Counted from the stretch's first letter, positions 1-12,599 are shown. The stretch is 64,000 nt of DNA from Chrysomallon squamiferum (GCA_012295275.1 CM022675.1:9440193-9504192); one strand, 5' to 3'. The notes: generated by a model not told the origin, from the sequence alone. A program made the numbers and translations.

Positions 1-47
1 CTAGTTCAATATAAACCTTACATTTTTTTTTTTTTTAATACATTTGT

Positions 48-79
<32 letters not shown>

Positions 80-147
80 TAGAAACAGAATTATTCTCAG
101 CACCTCCAATTCACGATGGGCGCATTATAAACAATTTATTTTTTTTC

Positions 148-174
148 GGGGGGGGGGGTGGGGGAGTGGGGGAG
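148..174 (+). other. G-rich tract with G-quadruplex potential
   Basis: A run of about ten G is followed by two further GGGGG blocks separated by one to three bases. The spacing fits an intramolecular G-quadruplex motif. It sits in repeat-rich DNA with no gene beside it, so a regulatory role is not supported. Confidence 0.5.
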
Positions 175-251
175 TGGTATTCTTTAAGCCTCAAGACGTA
201 GCACACCCTTACAGAAAGTGTTCGTACACCGCGCATTAATATCAGACTGCG

Positions 252-256
<5 letters not shown>

Positions 257-292
<36 letters not shown>
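257..292. repeat. (CA)n microsatellite
   Basis: An uninterrupted CA run of about 18 units. Apparent poly-CV open frames across it are artefacts of the repeat. Confidence 0.9.
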
Positions 293-296
<4 letters not shown>

Positions 297-300
297 TTTG

Positions 301-789
301 ACGTGCTTCAATCCGAGAAATGTATTTAAAAATAAAAATAGCTGACAACAGTTTACTGGCATTCTAGACTGACACTAACGCCTTTATTGTTTAGCTTGAC
401 GCTTTTATTGTCAGTTTTTTAATACCGGCTGCTCCGTTTGGGATTCGACCGATTATCGGTATATTCTGTTCCGCTTTGTTTTCGTCCGCCTGTAAAAAAT
501 ATCGGGCCACGCGATTTCATTGATTGCAGTTAAACGAAGGGGTATAGGTTTTCGTGTTATTAACGTATTTGCGTCTTGAGCTTTTGACGTTCATGTATTA
601 AGTTTTAATCTTATTAAGGTATTCACAAGACCCTGACACGTTTGTTAAAAAAAAAAGGACAGGTCTTGAAGCGATTGCGGAGGGGTGGTGGTGTAAAGGG
701 TGGTGTGTGTGTGTGTGTGACTGTTAAATGTGGTGTTCAGTTTTTTGGTCGTTAAGGGAAATTAGTAAATGAATATTTCGATAGTAATT

Positions 790-791
<2 letters not shown>
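301..791. other. Intergenic, no gene seen
   Basis: Mixed AT-rich sequence with a short GT run near 704-720. I see no coding exon, RNA gene or mobile-element end here. Confidence 0.5.

Positions 792-856
<65 letters not shown>
792..856. repeat. (CT)n microsatellite
   Basis: About 32 CT units ending in a short CA run. Polypurine/polypyrimidine mirror symmetry gives triplex-forming potential. Confidence 0.9.
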
Positions 857-865
<9 letters not shown>

Positions 866-1420
866 ATCGCACGTACAGAAAATATTTTTCTTCCAAACCC
901 TCGAAAATAAACAAACAATAAATTAAAAATAATAATGAAATAAAATTAAATAAAAACTAAATAATAACAAAGTTAATAGCAATAACAATAACAGCAACAA
1001 CAACAATAATAATAATAATAACAATAACAATAAACATCTGCCATATATCTATAATTACATTTATAATTACTTATCAACAGGAATTCCGAAATAATATCAC
1101 TAACGAAAATAAACACGATCACGACACAGGTGTAGACTATTGTTTCTCTTCGCCTTTCTGAACAGATATTGAAGTACAGACACAAAAACATGGCGCCCCT
1201 AGTGGCAGAATATCAGCTGCCAATTGTTACTCTTAATCGGAAAATAATATGGCTGGTTTAAAACGACCATTGTGGTAAGAACAAGCAAGAACATGAACTG
1301 CCGATGTTTTATTAATGGCGTGTTAACCTAAGACTGGTATTGTGCTAGGATATGGAAGTCAGTCATGTGCAAGCGTAATCTGTTTATACCTACAGAGTGG
1401 ATATCGGTGATGTTGCTGTT

Positions 1421-1541
1421 GTCGTTGTTGTTGTTGTTATTATTACTATTATTATTATTATTATTATTATTATTGTTGTTGTTGTTGTTGTTGTTATTAT
1501 TATTATCATTATTATTACTGTTTTTGTTATTATTGTTATTG

Positions 1542-1591
<50 letters not shown>

Positions 1592-1625
1592 GTAGCAATA
1601 GTTGCAACAGCAGCAATAACAGAAC
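1421..1625. repeat. (TTA/TTG)n trinucleotide block
   Basis: Imperfect TTA and TTG triplets over about 200 bp. It creates poly-Leu and poly-Ile frames that should not be annotated as proteins. Confidence 0.85.
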
Positions 1626-1730
1626 AGTAGAAGTAGTAATAGCAGTAGTGGTAGTAGTAGTAAATATACTTAAATAATATGTTGTTCTTTGTAGATACAT
1701 ATAATGTATTTTTAATAATTTATCGTATGT

Positions 1731-1885
1731 ACATATGTATATATATGTATGTGTGTATATATATATATATATATGTATGTATATATATATATGATGTATG
1801 ATGTATGTACCTATGTATATGTGTATGTTTGTGTGTATATCCGTATGAGTACTGGTATGTACATAGTTATGTATGTATATATTTA
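1731..1885. repeat. TA / TATG microsatellite block
   Basis: Alternating TA runs grade into ATGT-type tetranucleotides. No coding sequence is visible. Confidence 0.8.
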
Positions 1886-2039
1886 TTCGTATTTGTATCG
1901 ATGCCTAGTTTGTATACCGTTGTGGGTTTTTTTTTCTGTCTCTCTATCTGTGTATCTGTCAGTCTGTTTATATTGCATATTATTATTCAGGTGTCTTTAT
2001 GCATACATAAAAAACAAAGGAAAAATAACAAAAACAAAA

Positions 2040-2500
2040 CCAGACAGGGGAGGATACTCTGCGTTGAGGACAGATTTATCCGACAGATTTATCCGACACG
2101 GCGCGATATCGCTGAATTCCGCGACCTCTGACCCTACTACCTCGTCACCTCGCTGTTATTTATTACGTCGTCACAATCGGGAAGCGTCGGCACGGTCCGT
2201 AAATCACGGACGTAACCTTAGTCTCGATAAACAAACTTGCTTTATGTCCCGTCTCCGTCTGTTGTTGGAGGACCATCTGCTGCTCCTGCTTACAAATGTT
2301 CGGTAGTGTTTCAAAGCCGCCACTAAGACTCTGTCAAAAGGCAGTGTTTTATACCCCCGCGATCCCCGTATCGGTCTAGCCCCCCCCCCCGAAACAAAAT
2401 ACACCCAGACATCACCAGAGATAACCGCCTGTTCGTTTGTAGTCGGTGTTATATTTTTGTGCATGCGCGACTGTAGCTAAAAGGAACATCGCCATATTGC
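2040..2500. promoter_or_regulatory. CpG-rich promoter-like island
   Basis: About 450 bp with frequent CpG in an otherwise AT-rich, CpG-poor setting. Near its right edge lie a GCATGCGC element (2461-2468), resembling an NRF-1 core, and on the minus strand AATATGGCGAT (ATG at 2495-2493), resembling the YY1-type element that often spans the start codon of TATA-less genes. From that ATG the minus strand reads a short hydrophobic peptide beginning MAMFLLATVAHAQ and stays open to a GGTGATG donor-like site near 2417. No downstream exon could be found in the 2 kb to the left, so a gene is not established. Confidence 0.3.
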
Positions 2501-2746
2501 TGAAGTCGACGTTTGAAATTTTAAGTCGTTTTTTTAAATTATTATTTTTTTTTTTTAAATGCATATAATTTTAATGACGTATGGAATCGATCGATATATA
2601 TTTTCTCAGTGATTATCGAAGAAAGGGTTTATCATAATTTGCTTTCTTTCTTTCCTTCTTTCTCTTTTTAATTCTATTTTTATGTAAATCAGTACGTTCA
2701 AATAACTGTAATGAAGTTCAGACAACAACAACAAGAAACTACATCA

Positions 2747-2815
2747 TAATATGATGATGATGATGATGATGATAATGATGATGACGACGGTGGGGGTGAT
2801 GATGATGATAAAAGA
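2747..2815. repeat. (GAT)n block
   Basis: Imperfect GAT/GAC trinucleotide run. It is followed at about 2913-2938 by a (CA)n run. Confidence 0.8.
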
Positions 2816-3342
2816 TAGTAGTCGTAGCAGTGGTGGAAACGGCAATAATATATAAATAATTAAATAAAGCACATAACACACATATAAACGCACTCGCACA
2901 CATGCACACTGACACACACACACACACACACACACACACCAACATAAATCAGAATACGTGTATAGATAATATAAAATGCTTCTTCTTTCCACGATTACAA
3001 TTATTATTCTACGGGACCGGGGAATGATGCAACAGCAATGACAGAGTCTCGAAGGCAAAATATTATGACTTGACATTATCATAATTTATGCAACAGACGA
3101 ACTTTCGTGACAAGGCACGCGCACTTTTTGTGTAATTGCTGTTTGTTGAAACAAGTTGTTTTCAGTTTTGGCTTCCGCACTCTTGTGGTTTTGACAGTAT
3201 CAATTTCAACAAACTGGGTCAAAGTTACAGAGGCCAAAAAACAAAAAAAAAAAAAAAAAAGGTTTAAAATTTAAAAATTAAAGAATAATAAAAAAAATAG
3301 GACATTATAGTTATGGTACAGTTCAAATACGTACACACATGG

Positions 3343-3435
3343 ATATATATGTATACACGTGTGTATGTATGTATGTACGTATGTATGTATGTACGTACGT
3401 ATGTATTATGCATGTATGTATGTATGTATGTATGC
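3343..3435. repeat. (GTAT)n tetranucleotide
   Basis: Interrupted GTAT/GTAC repeats. Confidence 0.8.
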
Positions 3436-3736
3436 ACTCCTGACCCAGTTTTATTTTGCGAAAGAGAGACACGCAGACAGACAGACAAACGGAATCATCT
3501 CGATTCAGTAATAAAGATAAAATTAGGTCACAATTTATTATTTTATATTTTATTTTATATTTATTATCATCATTATCTTTAGCGTCATTATTATTACTGC
3601 TACTACTACTACTACTATTATTTATTTATTTATTCAAATACTTATTATTTATATCTTTGCTTGTTTACTATACTCGAAGATATGTCGCAAGAATGAAATA
3701 CAGTTTCAGTTTTACAAGCAGAGTGTAAAGAGGTTA

Positions 3737-3849
3737 TATATATATATATGTATGTATGTATGTATGTTTGTATGTATGTATGTATGTATGTGTGTATGTG
3801 TGTATGTATGTTTGTATGTATGTATTATGTATGTGTGTATGTGTGTATG

Positions 3850-3880
<31 letters not shown>

Positions 3881-3890
3881 CATATATATA
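3737..3890. repeat. (TATG)n tetranucleotide, second block
   Basis: About 150 bp of TATG with TTTG and GTGT interruptions, starting and ending in TA runs. Confidence 0.85.
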
Positions 3891-3894
3891 ACTT

Positions 3895-4815
3895 TGAATT
3901 CTGTTCTTATTACAAGATATTAAAAATATCAGCCTACCTTGTATCATTTCAGCCAATGAAAAAATTTCAGTCCAGTGCCACGTACTCATTCCAGTGTCTA
4001 CGGAAATATTTTCTTGATAGTTATTACAATTATCATGACATTCATCTGAAGGATTACTCTATATGAACTATCGTAGATTCTAATACGTCCACAAGATGGC
4101 AAATTCCATTTTATAAAATTTTGTTTCACAATCGACATCTTTGCTAAATAAGCAGATTTGTCTGAAAGTCTTGTTTTTATTTCCGTTTAGTTTCTGTTTA
4201 TGTTGGTTAACATTTATTTAACTGGTCACTGAATGTGACATTTCAGACTGACATATCCATGGTTTGTACCCATTGTCGTGGTTATGACGTATTCGGAAGT
4301 ACATTTTGTCACTTATTAATTCCAAATGACGTGTGTGCTGACGTCATTACGTTATAAAAATGACACAGAGTATATATACAGAATTATTTCTTTTAACTGA
4401 ATTAAAAATAAATAAATAAATAAAATAAAATAAAATAAAATAAAATAAAATAATCTTTTTCTTTCTTTGAACAATGATTAAAGCAAGGAAGAAATGGATA
4501 TAGGAAGTCAAGAGGAGGGGGAAAAAATAAACAAAAAACATACGAAACAGTTCCTGATATTAATCATCGTGATGACCTTTCAGTCCAGAATGATAACTCA
4601 TTCATAACAATCAGGACATTTTACTTTACATTGAACTAATTAGAGAGAGAAAAATAAAAAATAAAAAATATAATTAATCTAATCTATTCATTAAATTATA
4701 CATCTTTAGACAACAATTTTCTCGCTTCAGATAAACTAACATAAAGAATATCAGGTTCAAAATATTTTATATTTATCAGAAAACTATTTATAGACCTTCG
4801 TCAAATTGAACTGAA
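3895..4815. other. Intergenic, no gene seen
   Basis: AT-rich sequence with an (AAATA)n run near 4400-4452. I see no exon or mobile-element terminus. Confidence 0.5.
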
Positions 4816-4820
4816 TCAAT

Positions 4821-5440
4821 CAGGGAAAACATCTTTATCTGCAGGATTGTTCATGAAACACATCTTCATCTATAAAATTATTCATGAAAGAATCTTAATC
4901 TGAAGATTCTTTATGAAAAATATCTTCATCTATAGAACCATTCATGAAAAACATATTCATCCACAGAATGATTCATGAAAACATCTTCATCTATATTCAT
5001 GTATGAAATAACATCTTCAGAACGTTTGAAGAGAAATGCTATATTTTGAAAAGTATTCAAGGAAAAAAACAACAACAATAACAACAACAAAATATGACGC
5101 AAGATCTATCCAAAAAAAAAAAAAAAAAAAAAAAACTTATCGTTAAATTCGTTAATCAAAATAAACATATCTATTCATGAAAAACAAACAATAATATCCA
5201 TAAAAACATTCACGAAAATTATATGGAAATTCTTTTACGAAAGACCCAAATACATATCTATTCACGAGTATAAACATATAAACAAATCATCCATGAAAAA
5301 CATCAACATCGACAAAATCCGTCACGAAATGACATCTTGAAATTCTTTCAACGAAGAACACAATCTACAAACCTATTCACGAAAAAACCCACAAAAAAAA
5401 CCATAAACCATCTACAAAAATCCATTCAAGAAAACTGTTT
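4821..5440. repeat. Degenerate 30-bp tandem repeat
   Basis: The unit reads roughly TTCATGAAAA then CATCTTCATC then TATAGAACCA. Six to seven copies in strict 30-bp register are clear at 4821-5025. More decayed copies with TTCATGAAA/TTCACGAAA cores continue to about 5440. The frames that open across it change from copy to copy, so it is not coding. Confidence 0.75.
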
Positions 5441-5879
5441 TACAGAACGAGTGACGTTTCCCCGTATTTCAACTCCATTTATTTTGTTTTCGATTATTCT
5501 CGTGTCATACAGCCCAATGGGGAAAACCTCCAAAATAAACTCGTACAAAATAAGCGCTATTAATATACCACTACCTATATTTAAAGACGTATCTAGGCGT
5601 GATTTTGACTTTTATCTTCGTTGAACGACATCACGTGTCCGCCCGTAGATTACATCAGTTGTAAATATATTAATAATGTCACTGAAATATGCGAAGACAA
5701 TTCGGACTATGCAGCTAAGTGTTCACAACACTGGGGTAAGAGAGTTTTTCTCCGTGTCAGACAGACCCACAAGTACGTACACAAGTTTATGTACGTATGT
5801 AAGTACGTATATATGTATGTATGTGCTTTTGTGTTTGTTTAAGTCTTTGTGTATGTGTGTATATTTACAGACAAAGTAA

Positions 5880-6905
5880 AACAAGATATTTAGCTTCTTT
5901 GTTAAATTCCTTCTTCCTGGTAAAATAAGATATTTAACTTGTGTTTAATTTCTTCTTTATGTTATAACAGATTTTTAACTTGTGTGTTTAATTTCTTCTT
6001 TATGTTATAACAAGATATTTAACTTGTGTTTAACTTCTTCTTTATGTTATAACAAGATATTTAACTTGTGTTAAATTCTTTCTTCCTGGTAAAATAAGAT
6101 ATTTAACTTGTGTGTTTAATTTCTTCTTTATGTTATAACAAGATGTTTAACTTGTGTGTTTATTTCCACCTTACTGGTGAAACAAAATATATTAGTGCTT
6201 AATTCCATCCTCCTGGTAAAACCAGATACTTAACTTGTCTGTTAAATTCCTTCTTCCTGATATAACAGGATATTTAACTTGTGTGTTTGATTCCTTCTTC
6301 CTGATATAACAGGATATTTAACTTGTGTGTTTGATTCCTTCTTCCTGGTAAAACAGGATATTTAACTTGTGTGTTTGATTCCTTCTTCCTGGTAAAACAG
6401 GATATTTAACTTTGTGCTTGATTCCTTCTTCCTGGTAAAACAGGATATTTAACTTTGTGTTTGATTCCTTCTTCCTGGTAAAACAGGATATTTAACTTGT
6501 GTTTTTGATTCCTTCTTCCTGGTAAAACAGGACATTTAACTTGTGTGTTTAATTCATTCTTCCTGGTAAAACAAGATATTTAACTTGTGTGTTTGATTCC
6601 TTCTTCCTGGTAAAACAGGATATTTAACTTGTGTGTTTGATTCCTTCTTCCTGGTAAAACAGGATATTTAACTTTGTGCTTGATTCCTTCTTCCTGGTAA
6701 AACAGGATATTTAACTTTGTGTTTGATTCCTTCTTCCTGGTAAAACAAGATATTTAACTTGTGTGTTTGATTCCTTCTTCCTGGTAAAACAGGACATTTA
6801 ACTTGTGTGTTTGATTCCTTCTTCCTGGTAAAACAAGATATTTAACTTGTGTGTTTGATTCCTTCTTCCTGGTAAAACAGGATATTTAATGTGTGTTTAT
6901 TTCCT
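5880..6905. repeat. 44-bp minisatellite, about 23 copies
   Basis: The consensus unit is GATATTTAACTTGTGTGTTT, GATTCCTTCTTCCTGGTAAA and ACAG. Two sub-families are visible: left-hand copies (about 5929-6170) carry TTTATGTTATAACA in place of the TCCTGGTAAAACA of right-hand copies. Copy-to-copy identity is highest between about 6280 and 6890, which suggests recent expansion there. There is no ORF and no flanking mobile-element signature. Confidence 0.9.
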
Positions 6906-7760
6906 TCTTTAAAAATTTCGAATCAAAAGGCGATCATTTTCTTCACTACTTCGAATTAGATTAAATAAATAAATAAAAACGTATTCCTGTGTAAATGTCG
7001 AATTAGAAAATCTTAATCCAACTTAACAATCTGAATGAAGAGACGGTTTTTCCTTTGCAGTTCTTGTGATTTAATATATAAGATATTCACAACGATTTTC
7101 TCTGAATAGATCGATTTGAAATGAATATATTTCTTTTAATATTTCCAATCAGAAGACTACATATTTCGGCCAGTTCTTTCAAAACTTCGAAATAAAAAGA
7201 TAAAAAAGGTTTCTTTTGACTCTTTGAGTTAGAAGATGACGTATGTCAAATGATTTCCTTTACAACTTCCAGTGAAAAGACATCATATTTCGAATCACAT
7301 TTCTTTAAAAATTTCCAATTACAAAACAACATGAAAAGACAACTTTAGTTTGGTATCAGACGACAAGGCATTTTCAAGGGATTTTTTCTTCTTTTGTTTT
7401 TGTTGCTTTGAACTACAAAAGAACATATTTCAAATCATGTACTTTTCAAAACTTCGAATCAGAAGATAACAAATTTCGAATATTTTTATTTTAAAATTTT
7501 CCAAAAAAAAAAAAAAAACTTATTTTTATTTCTTTTGATATTTCAAACAAGAAGATAACATATATCAAATCAATTTCCTTTAAAACTTGGAACTAAGAAT
7601 CAACGTATTTTGACTTTGTGACTTTGATCGAATTAGAAACCAGCATATTCTTCAAACGAATTCCTTTCAAACTCGGAACCTGAAATCTAGATATTTCACT
7701 ATAAATCTGAAGAGAAGATATTCCATTACCTCTTTAAAAATTCCCAAAGAATACGAACAC
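6905..7760. repeat. Decayed tandem repeat, period near 50 bp
   Basis: Recurrent blocks of the type AAACTTCGAATCAGAAGATA followed by ACATATTTCGAATCA and a T-rich segment occur at least ten times with strong divergence (for example near 7145, 7190, 7230, 7280, 7450, 7545 and 7590). Copies are too diverged to give an exact period by eye. Confidence 0.6.
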
Positions 7761-9285
7761 ATCCTTCGACATTTTATTTTCATTCACATTACTGTCCATC
7801 CCAAGCTCAAAATGAAAAACATATTTCCACACTGATTATGAAAACAGATTTTATTTTTTATTTTTTATTTTTACTTGTTGGATATGTTTTCACTTCTTGC
7901 CGCTGACACATCTCAATAGAAACAGGCACAAGTATCTCCGACCCTTCAGAAAAGAGCTTCACACTTTGTTAGAGTACATTAACTAACACCTCCAGCCTTT
8001 GCAGAAACACAATCTTGGGCAGTCCCCACCCACCCTACAAATATGGGTGGTCCCCATGAGGTGGTCGAGAAAAAGGGAAAAAAAAAAAAAAAAAAAAATG
8101 TTTCCCATTTACAAAAGGATCTGACTTTGTTGATTTGAACCAATGCACTGGAAAACCTCCAAAGGTGCCCTCTATCGTGTGCGGTACACAAAAGAATGTC
8201 ACAAACATATGTAGCAGAACCCCCCAAAAAAGAATTTAAAAAAAAAAAGAATTAAAGAAAGAAAGAAAAAAAAATGAAATTGAGGTGTATATTTTCTCAA
8301 AGTAAAAAATACAGGTGTAAATTTTCTCATGTAGACCGTGACTCGTCTAGGTAAAACTTGAAAATTATAAAAAAGAAGAAGAAACAACTTTCAAATCCAT
8401 CCAGGATTGGAGAAAAAATACACAAACAGACCAACAGACACGACGCCGTCCACGTATTCAGAGAATGTCGACGTCGGTGTTAAGAGTGACGTGAGCTGTG
8501 AATATTACGGTTTTTTTTTTTTTCTAGCGGTACTTTTCACAAGTGAGATTGTTATCCAGTACACCGTTATCAAAAGTGTCCCGTTATCAAGTGGCATAGT
8601 TGAAATATTTGTATTTCCCTCAGACAAAGAACATTTGCCGACTCCCTAATGTGATCTAACATAATACTGCCATAACCTTAGTGTGTTTCTGTCTTTTAAA
8701 TAAAAAAAATAAAAAAATATAAAAATATAAATAAAAAATAAATAGAAAATTAAATTTAAATTTGCATTTATATACTTACTTGTTGGGTTTATTATTTTAT
8801 TTCATTTATTTACATTTTTTATATTTTTTTAAATTTTTAAATTTTTTGGTTTTTTGTTTTAATTTTTATTTCAGATTTTCTTACTTTGTTTTGTATTTTA
8901 TTTATTTAATATCTGCTTCAAGTAATTTTTTTTATTTCACTGTTCTACCTTTACCTTTTGTTGTTTTGTTGTTGTTGTTTTTTGTTGATTTTTTTTTTTT
9001 TGTTTGTCTGGATTTTTTATTATTATTGTTATTATTTTATTATTATTTTATATATATATATATATATATATTTGTTAATTTGTTTGCTCGGTTAAATTTA
9101 TTAATTTGAATAAGTTATTTCCTTTTCTTTTTCCTTTTATTTTTTCTTTTCTTTTTTCTTTCTCTTTTTCTTTTGCTTTCTCTTTCTTTCTTTCTTTCTT
9201 CTTTATCTTCATTTGTTTTTTTTTTTTTTTTTTAAATTATATGAGTTTTTAAACCTCAAACATTTTGAAAATTTTAATACTTACA
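7761..9285. other. Intergenic, T-rich, no gene seen
   Basis: Mostly T-rich low-complexity sequence (8700-9240) with homopolymer runs. No splice-supported exon was found. Confidence 0.5.
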
Positions 9286-9289
9286 AACT

Positions 9290-9666
9290 TCTATGAGAAT
9301 AAAGTTGACTCAATATATTTGGGACTGAACTTTATCTGAACTTTGTGGAATTGGAGTAGATATAAAATTTCTTAGATTTTCTGAGACTGGATTAATATGT
9401 AAACTATCTGAAATTATAACAAGTTCTTAACTTTCTGAGATTATATGTAAAATCTGAAACAGATGTAAATGTCAATTTTTGGACATAAATAAACGTACAA
9501 AATTTCGTGGATTACAATAGATGTACATTTTCGGAAACTGAAATAGATATAACTTTTCAGAAATTAGAACAGACGGAAATATCTTGGGATTACAGTGGAT
9601 GTGAATTTTCCAAGAATGAAGTATATATATATATATATATACTTCATTCTTGGAAAATTCACATCC

Positions 9667-9697
<31 letters not shown>

Positions 9698-9840
9698 AAC
9701 TTTATGAACTCAAATAAACTTTCTATGACTACATCGGTGCAGATGTCAACATTATACAAATATAATTTCTCAGTTTGAAGTAGATGTAAACGTTCTGAAA
9801 TTCAAGTAGATGTAAACTCTCCTGGTTTCAAGTAGACATT
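9290..9840. repeat. Decayed tandem repeat, period near 35 bp
   Basis: A degenerate unit of the type TTTCTGAGATTACAATAGAT followed by GTAAAC recurs about a dozen times with heavy divergence. A perfect palindrome is embedded in it at 9597-9666. Confidence 0.6.
9597..9666. repeat. Perfect 70-bp palindrome
   Basis: The left arm (9597-9631) is the exact reverse complement of the right arm (9632-9666), with the centre inside a (TA)n run and no spacer. The left arm belongs to the surrounding decayed repeat. The right arm therefore looks like a fold-back copy of it. A (TA)n run follows immediately. Confidence 0.95.
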
Positions 9841-10817
9841 AAGTGCAAGGAAACTTACTTAAATTGTTCACGGTTTTCGATTTGTCTACATGTTACACTT
9901 TGACAGAATGTAACAACGCGTATCTCTATGTTTGACAGGATGTTTAGTCAAAGCTGATGAATATTGGCAGATAATAAAAAAAAAAAAAAAAAAAAAACGA
10001 TCATTTATAAAATCTATATTTGTTTGCGAGTCAGTGACTTTAATTTGCGTAATCGAACTAACTTGGTTTGTTGTGTTTCTTAAGTCTTAATTCATTGCGA
10101 TTTTGCGATGTTTATTATTATTATTATTATTATTATTATCCTGCAGACTATTTCTGTAAATGAAATATAGATGGAATTTCTATTAGACATAGATCCTGTT
10201 CTCATGTTATGTTCTAATGTAATTTAGTAATGAAATACGGTTTCATTAACTAAACACATTTATCATCATCATCGTCGTCGTCGTCATCATTTTCACTGTA
10301 ATTCATGTTTAAAAGCAAATTAATTATCGAAGACAATTTATCAAAAATAGGCGGTTTTTGAAAAATGTTTATTTAAATTTTATCTTCAAAATTAATTTAA
10401 TCTGAATTGTGTTGGAGTTGGAAGATAAACAATAAAAATATGAGCAATAAATTAAAAAACTGTAATGCCAAATGTTAAAAAAAAAAATAATAATTTATAA
10501 CACGCCAAAGATTTGAATTTTGAAAATAGTATTTTTGAACGTGAAAGAATACCTTCTATGATGTCATCGTTATGTTAAAGCGTCATCTCTTAACGTATTG
10601 GAATTCTTTTCCCCATCCCAAGATAAAATTGTAAGGCGAATTTTAATATAAACACAAAAGACACTGTCAGATGTAAGACGTATATGAAATACAAACAAAA
10701 AGCAACACTGTGAATGGAAATGAACATAAAAGTTTACGTACAAACAGCAGATTGTTTTCAGTGTTTGTTCTTTTGAAATTCGGGTGCATTCACCCCGAAG
10801 TCGCGTGGACGATAAAT

Positions 10818-10848
<31 letters not shown>

Positions 10849-11085
10849 GCTAGTCTTTATTTAATTGTAATTTCCACATTCTTCACTCTTTGTGTATAAA
10901 CACTTGCTGTTTTCTGTGGGTAATTGTTTGTACCAAAGAGACCGGGTTTCCTAGTTCAGTAGTGGTGTGAATTCTTAACTTCGTATCAAAAAAAAAAAAA
11001 AAAAGACTGCAGTCTTTTTTTTTTCATATACATAGTCTTAATTTGGTTTGTTGTGTTCTCCGATCATTGAAGTGACGGGTGGGTG
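9841..11085. other. Intergenic, no gene seen
   Basis: AT-rich sequence with short ATT, ATC and poly-A runs (poly-A at about 9978-9997 and 10818-10840). No exon is supported. Confidence 0.5.
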
Positions 11086-11335
11086 ACACAGACTGACTCA
11101 CTAAATGACTAAATGACTCTGTGAATGTCTGGCTGACTAACTGAATGACTCATTGACTGACTGACTGACCGACGGTCAAAATAAGTAAAATGGTTAAATG
11201 ATTAACTGATGTAATGAATGACTGGCTGACTGATTCAATGACTGACTGACTGATTGATTAAATGACTGACTGACTGACTAACTCAGTGACTAGCGGACGG
11301 ACTGACTGGTGGCAGAAAGAATTGACTGACATATG
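11085..11335. repeat. Degenerate (TGAC)n tetranucleotide array
   Basis: About 250 bp in which TGAC/TGAA/TAAC units dominate, with ACTGACTGACTG runs near 11155 and 11245. Confidence 0.8.
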
Positions 11336-11575
11336 GACAGGTTTTTTTCTTCCCTTCTTTCAATTTTTTGGAAACTTTCATTTCTTTTCATACATGCTTT
11401 TGTTTATTTCTGTTTGTTTATTTGTTTATCTATTTAGTCTTTGTTTATTTATCAGACTTCTTATATTTTATTTATGTTTTTGTTTGTATGTTTGTTTGTT
11501 TACTAATTCGTTTATTAATTTTTCACCTCAAAATGACTACATATCATATTGACTCTTTTTATCAGCATATACACA

Positions 11576-11610
<35 letters not shown>

Positions 11611-11693
11611 ATACTTTTAAAATCTATATCTGATCTTTAAATACATTTAATAATTTTGGTGCTTACTTCTATTTATTGTCTCTCTTTCTGTTA

Positions 11694-11694
11694 A

Positions 11695-11736
<42 letters not shown>

Positions 11737-11879
11737 GCGTGTGTGTGTGTATGTATGTATATATATATACACACATATATACACATATGTGTATATATAT
11801 ATATATATATACATATATACATATATATATACACATATGTATGTATATGTATTTGTATATGTATATGTATTTGTATATG

Positions 11880-11910
<31 letters not shown>

Positions 11911-11912
11911 CC
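11694..11912. repeat. TA/CA/TG alternating block
   Basis: About 220 bp of almost unbroken purine-pyrimidine alternation: TA, then CA, then TG, then TA, then CA. The order makes large parts self-complementary and suited to cruciform or Z-DNA formation. Confidence 0.9.
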
Positions 11913-12339
11913 CTAATAACTTCCCCATAGTTTTAGAATATATGGGTTAATAACGTGATGACCTATCCCCTTTCTTTTGTCGTCTACCCATCCCTGGTTA
12001 CAGATATTAATGTTACAGTCGAATATTTCATAGTATCGACAGCTACTGCAAAATGAAAAAGCACTAAAAATATCTATGTATGAAATGATCAAATAAAAAA
12101 GAAGGCAACGAAAGGGGGGAAAAAAGAAGAAAAGATTGAAAGAAAGTTAGACAATGTTAGTTGATTCGAAGTTATTGTTACTATTATTTATTTATTTATT
12201 TATTTTAATTAATTAATTTAATTTATTTATTTATTCAAAAGTTTAGATTGCTTTGATCTATCTTTCTATTTTCTCATGAATAAATAAATAGATAGAATAA
12301 AAAAATAAATAAATAATACTAATAATATTTAAACAAAAT

Positions 12340-12447
12340 TATATATATATATACATACATACATACACATACATACATACATACATACATACACATACAT
12401 ACATACATACATACACATACATATATAGTATATGTATATGTATATAT
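12340..12447. repeat. (CATA)n tetranucleotide
   Basis: CATA repeats bounded by TA runs. Confidence 0.85.
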
Positions 12448-12599
12448 AGGCACTTTATGTGTACTTTATAGCGCAGTAAACATATCCGGTTTCTTTTTTT
12501 ATTATTATTCTGACCGTGTTACTGGATTTTTTTAATACCTCACCTGATTAAAAGTCGACTACATAAAAAGCAGACGTCTTCCTTGCTCGGTTTCAGCAC

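Noticed and set aside
5880-6905. Regularly spaced direct repeats that could suggest a CRISPR array
   Set aside because: Units are contiguous with no unique spacers, and the genome is eukaryotic.
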